Assembly: GCF_900312975.1 (NCBI RefSeq)
Contig: NZ_LT990039.1
Span: 1,178,001-1,242,000, forward strand
Reading direction: 5' to 3'
Source: Massilistercora timonensis
Lineage (GTDB): Bacteria > Bacillota > Clostridia > Lachnospirales > Lachnospiraceae
DNA: 64,000 bases
This document shows, in pieces, positions 25,222 through 33,780 of the stretch. The notes beneath the pieces are model-generated. The model was not told the DNA's origin. It was given only the letters and a program-made list of their open reading frames with translations, and made no database searches. A program made the translations under genes and the position numbers. How positions within the stretch are numbered: position 1 is the first letter of the stretch; the number at the start of each line of letters is the position of its first letter.

Positions 25222-26148
25222 TTAGTTCAGGAAGTTTTCGATGATCACGCCTTCCGCCTCTTCTGCCGTCATTCCCAGCGTCCGAAGCTTGGTCACCTGC
25301 TCATCGTTGATCCGGCCGATGGCCGCCTCGTGGATGATCCCCGCGTCCACGTGCTTCGCGTCGATGGCCGGGATGGAGCACACTTCCGCGTGATCCATGA
25401 TGATGGAATCACACTGGATGTGGGCGTGACACCGGGCGTTCCCCACCGCGTTGGGATGGAACACCTGTCTGGAGGTGCCTTTGGCCACAGACCGGGAAAT
25501 GATCTGGGCGCTGCTGCCCTCCCCGTTCAGTACCACTTCCATATTGGACTCGGCAGTCTGGGCGTCGTGAGTCATCAGTTTCTCCAGCACATACAGTTTT
25601 GCCCCCGCTCCCAGGGAAACTTCCGTCTCCCGCCGGGTGGAGTCCACGCCCTTGATCTGGACGGTGTCCAGGGTAAATACAGCGTCGTCTTCCAGGAAGA
25701 TCCTGGTCACCGGGTTCAGCACTCTCGCGCCGGTTCCTTCTCCCTCGCCGTAATGTTTCTCCTCATAGCGCACATTGGCGCTCTTTCCTACATGGAAGGA
25801 ATGGATCCCGTCATGGCGGCTCTCGTTGCAGCCGCTGTTGTGGATGCCGCAGCCGGCCACGATGGTCACATCCGCGCCCTCCGCGATATAGAAGTCATTG
25901 TAAACGATATCGGTCATACCGGAGGCATTTACCACCACCGGAATGTGCACCTGCTCTCCCCTGGTGGTTCCGTCAATATATACGTCGATCCCGTTCTTGT
26001 CCTCTTTCTTCCGGATCTTCACATGCTCGCTGTCTCCGTGGCAGAGGGCGATCCCGTTATACCGGAGATTGAAGGCGCCTTTCTGCTGAAAACCGGAGCC
26101 GTCGATCTGCTCCAGGACCTGTTTGGTAACCTGATCTAATTCTGCCAT
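25222..26148 (-). CDS. smsB: SufB/SufD-family Fe-S scaffold (minimal SMS type)
   Basis: The 308-residue beta-helix protein of the SufBD family is shorter than SufB or SufD. The C-terminal region has SIIMDHAEVCSIPAIDAKHVDAGIIHEAAIGRI, containing the Cys and His/Glu residues that hold the nascent cluster. With the adjacent ATPase it matches the minimal two-gene SmsCB system proposed as the ancestral SUF machinery in anaerobes. No sufS, sufU or sufD lies nearby, so sulfur donation must come from elsewhere. Confidence 0.85.
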   Translation of the reverse strand: MAELDQVTKQVLEQIDGSGFQQKGAFNLRYNGIALCHGDSEHVKIRKKEDKNGIDVYIDGTTRGEQVHIPVVVNASGMTDIVYNDFYIAEGADVTIVAGCGIHNSGCNESRHDGIHSFHVGKSANVRYEEKHYGEGEGTGARVLNPVTRIFLEDDAVFTLDTVQIKGVDSTRRETEVSLGAGAKLYVLEKLMTHDAQTAESNMEVVLNGEGSSAQIISRSVAKGTSRQVFHPNAVGNARCHAHIQCDSIIMDHAEVCSIPAIDAKHVDAGIIHEAAIGRINDEQVTKLRTLGMTAEEAEGVIIENFLN

Positions 26149-26172
26149 AGCTTTTTGCTCCTTTCTCTCGCC

Positions 26173-26907
26173 TTAGTCTTCCCGTTCCATGCACACGCAG
26201 GAATCCCCGGAATCTCCGCTGTCCAGAAGGGTGGGAAGGATCTCTTCCCGGTCTCCCAGCGCCTTGATCTTCCCGTCCTCGATCACCATGATCCGGTCCG
26301 CCATGCGGATGATCCGCTCCTGATGGGAGATCAGGATCAGGCACTCTTCTTTCTTCTGATGGATCTTCTCAAACTGCTGGATCAGCATGGAGAAGCTCCA
26401 CAGGTCAATGCCTGCCTCCGGCTCGTCGAAGATACACAGCTTGTGAGGCCGCGCCAGCACCGTAGCGATCTCCAGCCGCTTCATCTCACCGCCGGAGAGG
26501 GTCCCGTCGATCTCCCGGGTAATGTATTCCTTGGCGCACAGTCCCACGCTGCTTAAAAGCTTGCAGCACTCCGGCTCCGACAGGGTCCGCCCTGCCGCCA
26601 GGGACAGCAACTTGCTCACCGTCATTCCCTTGAACCTTGGGGGCTGCTGGAAAGCAAACCCAAGCCCCGCCTTGGCCCGATGGTCGATATCATAACCGGT
26701 GATGTCCTCCCCGTCCAGCAGGATCTCTCCGGCGTCCGCCTCCACGATCCCCATCAGCACCCGGGCAAGGGTAGATTTCCCGCCGCCGTTTGGCCCGGTG
26801 ATCACCAGCATCTCCCCGTCCTTCGCCTGAAAACTGATATCCTTTACGATACTTCTCTCGATTCCATTCTCATTCACCTTGAACGTCAGATGATTTACTT
26901 CAAGCAT
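26173..26907 (-). CDS. smsC: SufC-type ATPase of the Fe-S assembly complex
   Basis: The 244-residue soluble ABC ATPase has Walker A GPNGGGKST (about 38-46), signature LSGGEMKR and Walker B LCIFDEPEAGIDLW; the DEPEAGID form is typical of SufC. It drives conformational change of the SufB-like scaffold encoded 24 bases downstream. It has no transmembrane partner, which separates it from transporters. Confidence 0.92.
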   Translation of the reverse strand: MLEVNHLTFKVNENGIERSIVKDISFQAKDGEMLVITGPNGGGKSTLARVLMGIVEADAGEILLDGEDITGYDIDHRAKAGLGFAFQQPPRFKGMTVSKLLSLAAGRTLSEPECCKLLSSVGLCAKEYITREIDGTLSGGEMKRLEIATVLARPHKLCIFDEPEAGIDLWSFSMLIQQFEKIHQKKEECLILISHQERIIRMADRIMVIEDGKIKALGDREEILPTLLDSGDSGDSCVCMERED

Positions 26908-26937
26908 GTCTTTCGCTCCTTTCGCAACCCTATTATC

Positions 26938-28278
26938 CTAACCAATCCCGCCAAAGAAAATGCCAAGCACATAGACGATAAATGTAATTCCCACGAAAAG
27001 ATACCGGGTCACCGGCTCAAACCAGCCGCCAAGGGTCTTGTCCCTTCCGGTCTGCACCTGTTCCCTGGCATACCCCTTGGGGCAGACCCAGAAGAACATT
27101 ACCGCGGCGATCAGCGCGCCCAGCGGAACAATGTAGATGGAAACCGCGTCCATCCAGGCTCCTACTGCGTCCCCGCTCTCGATGAAGATCCCTACCAGGG
27201 CTGCGATCAGGGCGATCAGCCCCACCGCCTTCCCTCTGGAAAGCTTCAGTTCCTGCTGCAGCGCCTCGATGGGCGTCTCAAACAGGTTCATAAGCGACGT
27301 CACCGCCGCGAAGATAGCCGCCACGAAGAAGATCGCGGCAAATACATTTCCCATGGGGAGCTGCTGGAACACCACCGGAAGCGTGATGAACATCAGCGGA
27401 GGCCCGCTGCCCACATCCAGGCCAAAGGCGAACACCGCCGGGATCACCACCATGCCGGCCAGAAGCGCCGCGCAGGTGTCAAAAAACGCCACGTTGCGGG
27501 CACAGCCCACCACGTCGATATCTTTCTTCAGATAACTGCCGTAGACAATAGTGCCTGATCCTGCCACCGACAGGGAGAAGAAGGCCTGTCCCAGAGCGTA
27601 CACCCAGGTCTTCACATTGCCAAGCTGCTCCCATTTGGGCACGAACATATAGCGGAATCCGTCCATGGCTCCCGGCAGGGTGATCACCCGCACAAAGAGC
27701 ATAAGGAACAGGACGAAGAACGCCGGCATCATGAATTTGTTCATTTTCTCGATCCCCTTGGCCACCCCAAGCAGCATAATGAGGAAGGTCAGGGCAAGGC
27801 CCAGCATCTGCCAGCCGATACTTCCGAAGGGCACCGCCAGTTCTCCGAAGTAAGCCCCCATATCCGCCACTCCGGTCAGGGTTCCGGACACTGCGCTCCA
27901 CAGGTACTTCAGGAACCATCCTACCACCACCGAATAACCGATGGCGATGCCAAGGGAGCCGATCACCGGGATCAGGCCCACTGCCTTCCCGTATTTCCTC
28001 CCTTTCTTGCCATAGCGCATCTCCATGGCGCCTGCGAAGGCGCCCATAGGCCCGGTTCCCATTCCACGGCCAAAGGCCATCTCCCCGATCACGCCGGAGA
28101 ATCCCAGCAGGATCACAAAGAGGAAATAGGGGATCAGGAACGCGGCTCCGCCAAACGTCCCTGTCCGGTATGGGAACATCCAGATATTGCCCATTCCCAC
28201 CGCGGAACCGATACAGGCCACGATGAATCCCACCCGGGTACTGAACTGGCCTCTTTCTTTTGTATTTCCACCACTCAT
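26938..28278 (-). CDS. Sodium-dependent symporter, NSS/SNF family
   Basis: The 446-residue membrane protein has eleven to twelve helices. It has the LeuT-like opening FSTRVGFIVACIGSAVGMGNIWMFPY that binds sodium and substrate (residues 10-37). It probably imports an amino acid. The true start is ATG 28278 with GGAGAG; the longer frame runs back through tRNA-Leu. It ends 30 bases before the SufC-like gene, so the two may share a message. Confidence 0.92.
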   Translation of the reverse strand: MSGGNTKERGQFSTRVGFIVACIGSAVGMGNIWMFPYRTGTFGGAAFLIPYFLFVILLGFSGVIGEMAFGRGMGTGPMGAFAGAMEMRYGKKGRKYGKAVGLIPVIGSLGIAIGYSVVVGWFLKYLWSAVSGTLTGVADMGAYFGELAVPFGSIGWQMLGLALTFLIMLLGVAKGIEKMNKFMMPAFFVLFLMLFVRVITLPGAMDGFRYMFVPKWEQLGNVKTWVYALGQAFFSLSVAGSGTIVYGSYLKKDIDVVGCARNVAFFDTCAALLAGMVVIPAVFAFGLDVGSGPPLMFITLPVVFQQLPMGNVFAAIFFVAAIFAAVTSLMNLFETPIEALQQELKLSRGKAVGLIALIAALVGIFIESGDAVGAWMDAVSIYIVPLGALIAAVMFFWVCPKGYAREQVQTGRDKTLGGWFEPVTRYLFVGITFIVYVLGIFFGGIG

Positions 28279-28350
28279 AATCGTCTCTCCATTCTCTGAT
28301 AATGAAAAGAAACCGCAACCCCCGATATCTCGAGAATCACGGCTTCCAAC

Positions 28351-28430
28351 TGCGGATGACAGGAATCGAACCTGCACGGTCTCCCACCAGATCCTAAGTC
28401 TGGCGCGTCTGCCAGTTCCGCCACATCCGC
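28351..28430 (-). tRNA. tRNA-Leu (anticodon TAG)
   Basis: On the minus strand the acceptor GCGGATG pairs with CATCCGC. The anticodon stem CCAGA/TCTGG encloses CTTAGGA, giving UAG for CUA-family leucine codons. The T-arm CAGGTTCGATTCCTG is present. CCA is not encoded. It stands about 70 bases upstream of the symporter gene. Confidence 0.95.
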
Positions 28431-28490
28431 ACGGCGTAAAGCAGATCTACATACTGCAGGCACTAGATTACTCTAACACCGAATATAAAA

Positions 28491-28519
28491 ATAATAATAT
28501 AAATATCCGGCATTGTCAA
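28491..28519 (-). promoter_or_regulatory. tRNA-Leu(TAG) promoter
   Basis: On the minus strand TTGACA (28514-28519), 17 bases, TATTAT (28491-28496). The leader to the tRNA is about 55 nucleotides. Confidence 0.75.
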
Positions 28520-28571
28520 TGATTTCCCAACCCACATGGTTCTGAAATTTCCCTGTTTGGTAATTATTCTT

Positions 28572-29216
28572 TCATTTTTGTAAAAATACGTTCTCCGCCT
28601 CTTCCAGCTTTTTGTATCCGTACATTTTTACTGTGTTTTCCATGATCTTTTTAGCAAGACATTCTTTCTTCTTCTCCAGAGACCGGATAAACTCTTTATA
28701 TAACTGCATGGTCCGGTCGGAATAGGTTCCCATTTCTCCTCTCAGGTAAGTTTCATAAGAGGTTTGGGCCTCCCTGTCTTCCCACGTATGGATACTTCGT
28801 CCCCGCCCGGACAATCCGGGATATTCTCCGGCAAATTCCTCCACCCACTTCACTTGGACCCGGATCAGTTCCTCTTGAAGTTGAATCCGGGCCTGATCTC
28901 TTTTGGGAAGCGTTTCTTCTATTTGCTCGTATTCCGCCGGAGCGGTAGACTCCATCATTCTTGCGTATTTTTCCGCAACCATGTTCCACCCTCTGGCCTC
29001 CGAATCTTTGAGATCCTGATAATAGCTTTCCAGAAGTTCCTCTGTCCAGGTCATATACTGACTCTTTCTCATGATAAAAAATGTCTTCCAATCATCCTGG
29101 CAGGCGGCTCTTCCGCCTTTGTTCCGGACTTTGTCAAACTGCTTCCATTCCAGGTCTATTATACAGTCGCACAGATTCGTCCTGATATCTGTATTATGTG
29201 TGTTTTTTTCATTCAT
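28572..29216 (-). CDS. DUF4125 family protein
   Basis: The 214-residue soluble protein has the conserved block IDLEWKQFDKVRNKGGRAACQDDWKTFFIMRKSQ (about 20-53) and EKYARMMESTAPAEYEQI. Its function is unknown. ATG 29216 overlaps the DUF4037 stop by 8 bases, so the two are coupled. It is the last gene of the minus-strand series that begins with the glycyl-radical enzyme. Confidence 0.8.
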   Translation of the reverse strand: MNEKNTHNTDIRTNLCDCIIDLEWKQFDKVRNKGGRAACQDDWKTFFIMRKSQYMTWTEELLESYYQDLKDSEARGWNMVAEKYARMMESTAPAEYEQIEETLPKRDQARIQLQEELIRVQVKWVEEFAGEYPGLSGRGRSIHTWEDREAQTSYETYLRGEMGTYSDRTMQLYKEFIRSLEKKKECLAKKIMENTVKMYGYKKLEEAENVFLQK

Positions 29217-30141
29217 GTTCCATTCCTCTTGAAGCGATCTCCATACAGTATACATCCAGGAAAGGATTTTCCCCTTTTACAATCCCCTGTCTGTTTAATT
29301 CTTCCAGTATCATTCCGGCAAGCTCTTCAAACAGCAAAACTTTCTTATCCTCTCTGTTTATCACATAATTCCGGTATTCTACATTTTCCCACGCCGTTTC
29401 CTGGTTTGCCGTTACTGCAAGTTCTTCCAGGACTGGCATGATATCCGACAGGTATTTCAGGTTCTCCAGCCCTTTTTTCATCCATTTGTAATATGGGGCA
29501 TAAACCCTGTTCAAAAGATAAGCGACTGACATTGCCGCTTTTACTGCCTGCGCCATACAGATCTGCGCTGTTACATAATCTTTTCTGGCCATCATTCTGG
29601 CATAATTGTACTGGCCGTTCTGGGAAAAAAGATGAAGCTGTTCCGCCAGCCGGCAATTCCATATTTCCTTGGGATAATACATCTTTATCTTATTTCTTAT
29701 GGATGTAAAAATCCCGCTGTCATCTCTGAATATCTCACCATTGGCACACAACGCCAGCCTCTCCTCTTTTACTGCCATCCAGTCCTTACGCGTCATGAGA
29801 AACTGATTTTCCGAATTTCTCCTGATTCCAAGAAATGTCTCATAAAAGCCGTCGATTCGGAAAACTCCCCGTCTTCCGGGAATATGCTCTATCCCCTGCC
29901 GCTCAAGAAGTTTCTCATATTCCATCTGAAGCTTTGCGCCTATCTGCCGGTAATCTTCTTCTGTAAGCCACATACAGAAGCCCACTTCGTAATCATGGTC
30001 CTGCGAGATCTCATCGTCAAATCCAAAGCAATCGGATCCTTCTCCCGCCAGGCCAACGGCGATCCGCTTCTCATATTCAGGAAAACATGCGTGGATCATC
30101 GGTTCGCCATACGCATTATAGAAATTTCTGCATGCCGTCAT
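29209..30141 (-). CDS. DUF4037 family protein, nucleotidyltransferase-like
   Basis: The 310-residue protein carries the motif VGLAGEGSDCFGFDDEISQDHDYEVGF near residues 28-55. The G..GSD..G.DD..S.DHD pattern resembles a nucleotidyltransferase active site with acidic metal ligands. The substrate is unknown. The start chosen (30141) follows CAGGG and overlaps the TPR gene by 26 bases; the longer frame to 30183 overlaps further and is less likely. Confidence 0.75.
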   Translation of the reverse strand: MTACRNFYNAYGEPMIHACFPEYEKRIAVGLAGEGSDCFGFDDEISQDHDYEVGFCMWLTEEDYRQIGAKLQMEYEKLLERQGIEHIPGRRGVFRIDGFYETFLGIRRNSENQFLMTRKDWMAVKEERLALCANGEIFRDDSGIFTSIRNKIKMYYPKEIWNCRLAEQLHLFSQNGQYNYARMMARKDYVTAQICMAQAVKAAMSVAYLLNRVYAPYYKWMKKGLENLKYLSDIMPVLEELAVTANQETAWENVEYRNYVINREDKKVLLFEELAGMILEELNRQGIVKGENPFLDVYCMEIASRGMEHE

Positions 30142-30922
30142 ATTTTTCCCTGATCTTAGAGTACAATCCCGTTCTTCCCACATAGCTTTCTATTTCTCTC
30201 ATCCCTTTTTCATAATAGAAGGCCGCTTTCCTGTAATCGCCTTTTAACGCCATCGCGTCTCCCATTGCGGACAACGCAAAACTGTAATGAAAATCTTTTC
30301 TCTCATCTCGTTCAAATAAGGCTAACGCTTGCTGCAGATAATGGATCGCTTCCTTCTCCTGGCCGGAACATTCTTTGCGGGCCTGCATAAGAATCCCTGC
30401 CAGATTTGTCCTGGTAGACGCCTGCTCGATATATGCTTCCGGATAGATATCTACAATCTGAAGGCTCCTCCGGATCATTTTTTCCGCATTTTCATAATCG
30501 CCCATTTCCTGATAAAGAATGCTCCAGTTATTGTAGAGACTTGCGAAATAGAACGCATCTTCCGACAATTTTTCTTTATATATAACTTCTGCGCTTCTAT
30601 AAAATTTCAGGGATTTCTCCCACAGACCAAATGCCCGTTTCGCGTTCGCCACATTCAGGAAAATGGTACCCTGCTCAACGGTATGTCCCTGTCCCAATGC
30701 TTCTACCAGATTTATAAGTTCATCGCAATAACGATTTCCCACTTCTTTTCTGTCCAGTTCTCTGCAAAGGCCGATCATTTCATTATATAAAGTGATTTTA
30801 GACGGCGTACTCTCTTCACGCTCCGCCTCTTCAATCTTTGACTGCAGAAAAGTATATATTTCTTCTAATGTCTTCTTTCCAAACATTTGGTCATATTCCT
30901 GGATCACTTTATGAATATCCAT
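30116..30922 (-). CDS. Tetratricopeptide repeat protein
   Basis: The 268-residue all-helical protein has at least four TPR-like units, such as AFYFASLYNNWSILYQEMGDYENAEKMIRRSL and SFALSAMGDAMALKGDYRKAAFYYEKGM. It has no signal peptide or DNA-binding domain and is probably a cytosolic adaptor for the DUF4037 and DUF4125 products. It starts 21 bases after the aldo/keto reductase gene. Confidence 0.75.
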   Translation of the reverse strand: MDIHKVIQEYDQMFGKKTLEEIYTFLQSKIEEAEREESTPSKITLYNEMIGLCRELDRKEVGNRYCDELINLVEALGQGHTVEQGTIFLNVANAKRAFGLWEKSLKFYRSAEVIYKEKLSEDAFYFASLYNNWSILYQEMGDYENAEKMIRRSLQIVDIYPEAYIEQASTRTNLAGILMQARKECSGQEKEAIHYLQQALALFERDERKDFHYSFALSAMGDAMALKGDYRKAAFYYEKGMREIESYVGRTGLYSKIREKYDGMQKFL

Positions 30923-30943
30923 TCAATCTTCCATCCTCTTTTG

Positions 30944-32086
30944 TTATAAACCGAATAGCGTTTTTGCCTCCTCCATCTGCCGGATTACCGGGACGTCAAA
31001 CGGACAGCGTTTCTCACAGCTTCCACAGGCAATGCAGTCTCCTCCATGTGCGCCCAGACTTTTATAATGCGCCTGGACAGACGGGGGGATTCGCTCTGTA
31101 TCAAGCTTTGCGATATCCAGATATTTATTCACTGACGCCACGTCGATCTGAACCGGACACGGCGCACAATGTCCACAGTAGACACAGTGTCCCCGGAAAT
31201 CCCTCTCCATGGCGTTCAGAAAACCTGTGTAGTCCTTCTCCTCTTCTGTCGCATCCAGATATGACACAGCCGACCTGACCTCTTCTCCTGTCTGGCACCC
31301 CAGCAGCACGCTGCAGACCGCCGGACGGCTCAGGGCATAGTGAACACACTGGTTCACTGTCATAGGCTTGGAAAACGGCGTGTGTTCAGCCGAAATCAGT
31401 TTCCCTGCCCCAAGTGTTTTCATAACACTGATCCCTACGCCTCTTTGCTCGCATAACCGATACAGCTCCGCCCGTTTCGGATCAATTCCCGCGGTTTCTT
31501 CTGTATGCCAGGTCCCGTCCAGCGCATCCAGCACCTTCGCCTCAGACGGAGACATATCAAAGGCCAGATTAATACTGAAAAGCATGATCTCCGGGAGTCC
31601 GGTTTCAACCATTTTCGCAGCGATAACCGGATTATGGGAACTGAACCCAATATGACGGATATCTCCCTTTTCTTTCAACTTCCGCGCATAGTCGGCGATC
31701 CCACCATCCATAACCTTGCGGAAATCTTCTTCTGAATCGATGAAAAACATCATTCCATAATCTATATAGCCAAAAATCCGCAGACACTCTTCAAAATACT
31801 TCTTCACCGTGGGAAGATCTCTGCTGATGTCATACTGCTGATGAATATCCGTCGAACCGATATGGCCCTGTATATGAACCTTTCTCCGCTGATCCCCCAA
31901 CGCCTTCGCGATATTTTCGCGAACTTCCCTCCCAGGCATAAAAACATCCAGGTGATTCACCCCGTATTCCAGGGCTGTCCGGATCGTATCTTCCACCTGC
32001 GCATAGGGTTTCCCATCCAGATGCTCACATCCCAATCCAATGATACTTGCCTGCTCCCCAGTTGTCCCTACATTTCGATAGATCAT
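30944..32086 (-). CDS. Aldo/keto reductase with C-terminal 4Fe-4S domain
   Basis: The 380-residue protein has an AKR barrel at 1-280, with catalytic-site-like YGVNHLDVF and HIGFSSHNP. A ferredoxin-like tail follows with CVYCGHCAPCPVQID and CIACGSCEKRCPFDVP, enough for two clusters. AKR-ferredoxin fusions are common in anaerobes, mostly of unknown substrate. In this operon a lactaldehyde-type reductase role is possible but unproven. ATG 32086 suits the AGGAGG spacing better than ATG 32092. Confidence 0.8.
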   Translation of the reverse strand: MIYRNVGTTGEQASIIGLGCEHLDGKPYAQVEDTIRTALEYGVNHLDVFMPGREVRENIAKALGDQRRKVHIQGHIGSTDIHQQYDISRDLPTVKKYFEECLRIFGYIDYGMMFFIDSEEDFRKVMDGGIADYARKLKEKGDIRHIGFSSHNPVIAAKMVETGLPEIMLFSINLAFDMSPSEAKVLDALDGTWHTEETAGIDPKRAELYRLCEQRGVGISVMKTLGAGKLISAEHTPFSKPMTVNQCVHYALSRPAVCSVLLGCQTGEEVRSAVSYLDATEEEKDYTGFLNAMERDFRGHCVYCGHCAPCPVQIDVASVNKYLDIAKLDTERIPPSVQAHYKSLGAHGGDCIACGSCEKRCPFDVPVIRQMEEAKTLFGL

Positions 32087-32121
32087 ATCCATTCCTCCTC
32101 ACATGATCCGGCAGAATACTT

Positions 32122-33024
32122 TTATAGAGTTTGAAGATATTCCTCCACCTCTTCTTTAACCGGGATCGAAACGGATGCGCCTTTCCTCCCGACAGCCAAG
32201 GATGAAGCTGCCGTCGCGCGGATCAGCGCAGCTTTGCAGTCTTCTCCCCTGATAATAGAAGAGATGAAATATCCGGTAAAAGTATCGCCGGCAGCGGTTG
32301 TATCAACCACCTTCGTTTTAATCGCCTTCTGGAAATAGGTTTTCTCTTCATCACTATAGTAAGCGCCTTTTGCGCCGACTGTCAAAACAAATCTTGCCTT
32401 TGGATACTCTTCTTTCAACTCCTGGAGAACCCTCTCCACATCACCTTTTCCTACCTCTTCCTGGCACATTTGTTCTGCTTCAACTTCATTGACAAAAAAG
32501 AGATCTACCTTTTCCAGATCGCATTCCAGTATTTTTTCATCAAAGGGTGAAGGATTAAACCCAATGACCATCCCCTTTGCTTTCCCCTTTTCAATCAGAT
32601 AATCTATATGATTGATCTCATTTTGCAAAAGCAAAAAATCTCCTTCTTCAAATTGTTCCAGGACATGATCGATATAGGTTTTCTCCTGTTCCCGGTTTGC
32701 CCCCGGGAATAAGAGGATGCTGTTCTGCCCTGAATCCGCCACCTGTATGATCGCATTTCCCGTATTGGTATCGGTCTCTCTGATATAAGAAACACAAACG
32801 CCATTTTCTTCACATATCTTTTTCAGGAAAAGTCCGTCTTTTCCAATCTGTCCCGCATGATATACTTCCGCTCCCGCTTTGGCCAGCGCAATGGATTGGT
32901 TTAATCCCTTCCCACCCGGAAAAATCTCCAGATTTTTTGACGATATGGTTTCTCCCGGAGCCACAATGTGATCGACCCGATAAGTATAATCAATATTTAA
33001 TGATCCAAAATTCAATACCTTCAC
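32122..33024 (-). CDS. Ribokinase-like PfkB sugar kinase
   Basis: The 300-residue protein has the ribokinase opening NFGSLNIDYTYRVDHIVAPGETISS, the PfkB-1 signature GGKGLNQSIALAKAGAEV (37-54) and the catalytic DTTAAGDTFTGYF. It could phosphorylate ribose or a related furanose, or act later in the pathway. It is separated from the aldolase gene by 88 bases with a stem-loop at 33048-33078. Confidence 0.85.
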   Translation of the reverse strand: MKVLNFGSLNIDYTYRVDHIVAPGETISSKNLEIFPGGKGLNQSIALAKAGAEVYHAGQIGKDGLFLKKICEENGVCVSYIRETDTNTGNAIIQVADSGQNSILLFPGANREQEKTYIDHVLEQFEEGDFLLLQNEINHIDYLIEKGKAKGMVIGFNPSPFDEKILECDLEKVDLFFVNEVEAEQMCQEEVGKGDVERVLQELKEEYPKARFVLTVGAKGAYYSDEEKTYFQKAIKTKVVDTTAAGDTFTGYFISSIIRGEDCKAALIRATAASSLAVGRKGASVSIPVKEEVEEYLQTL

Positions 33025-33047
33025 ATTTTTCCTCCTTTTCTTTATCA

Positions 33048-33078
33048 GAAAAGCCGTCTGAAATACAAACGGCTTTTC
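33048..33078 (-). other. Intercistronic stem-loop between aldolase and kinase genes
   Basis: Perfect 10-bp arms GAAAAGCCGT/ACGGCTTTTC with an 11-base loop. On the minus strand no separate T-run follows, so it is probably an attenuator or processing structure rather than a full terminator. Confidence 0.6.
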
Positions 33079-33087
33079 CTAAAATTA

Positions 33088-33102
33088 AACATACACTTAT
33101 AT
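33088..33102. repeat. 15-base element, complementary to 34898-34912
   Basis: AACATACACTTATAT here is the exact reverse complement of 34898-34912. Both lie in the intergenic gaps that bracket the binding-protein and aldolase genes of one transcript. Confidence 0.6.
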
Positions 33103-33112
33103 TAACTAATTT

Positions 33113-33760
33113 TTACTTATCCTGACCATATGAATTTTTCACAAAATCCTGCATGGCCGCAATATTTTCCGGTGATATGCCCGCCGGTTTTCCGCCGGTC
33201 GCCTCAACCATATAATAGATCTGCGCTGTCACTTCCAATACTGTGGCTGTCTTAAACGCGCCGTCTATATCTGCTCCCAGGCAAACGGCTCCGTGAGAAT
33301 GGATCAGACAAGAATTCGCCTTCTCGCCCAATGCTTTCACGCAATTCTCTGCCAGTTCCGTACTTCCGGGAAGCGCGTACTCTGTGCATCTGCACACATC
33401 TCCCAGCGCCTGTGCCGCCTCATCGATCACCAGTGGAATATCCTTGCCCTGAGACGCGTACACCATAGAATAAAGCGGATGTGTGTGGATGATGGCATTT
33501 ACTTCTTTCCTGTTCTGATAAATTGATAAATGCATATCCTTTTCAATCGTAGGTTTCCGCTTTCCTTCCACCACTGTTCCGTCCAGCTTGCATACGACAA
33601 CATCATCTTCTACGATCGTGTCATAGAGCATTGCGCTGGGTGTCAGATAAACAAGTCCTGTTTCCGGGTCTCTGATGCTGATATTCCCCCATGTCTCTAC
33701 TGTAAGACCAGAACCAGCCATTCTCTTTCCACTTTCTACGATCAGTTTCTTATAATTCAT
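33113..33760 (-). CDS. Class II aldolase, FucA/AraD family
   Basis: The 215-residue zinc enzyme shows zinc ligands in IIHTHPLYS (His pair) and CLIHSHGAV (third His), the catalytic Glu in LPGSTELAEN, and the phosphate loop TVETWGNISIRD. Likely substrates are L-fuculose-1-phosphate, L-rhamnulose-1-phosphate, 5-deoxyribulose-1-phosphate or ribulose-5-phosphate. With the FGGY kinase in the same operon, cleavage of a ketose-1-phosphate to DHAP plus an aldehyde is the best reading. Confidence 0.85.
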   Translation of the reverse strand: MNYKKLIVESGKRMAGSGLTVETWGNISIRDPETGLVYLTPSAMLYDTIVEDDVVVCKLDGTVVEGKRKPTIEKDMHLSIYQNRKEVNAIIHTHPLYSMVYASQGKDIPLVIDEAAQALGDVCRCTEYALPGSTELAENCVKALGEKANSCLIHSHGAVCLGADIDGAFKTATVLEVTAQIYYMVEATGGKPAGISPENIAAMQDFVKNSYGQDK

Positions 33761-33780
33761 GCTTTCTATTACCTGCCTTT

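Noticed and set aside
26938-28377. Longer start of the sodium symporter at 28377
   Set aside because: The extension is translated tRNA-Leu sequence; ATG 28278 has its own ribosome site.
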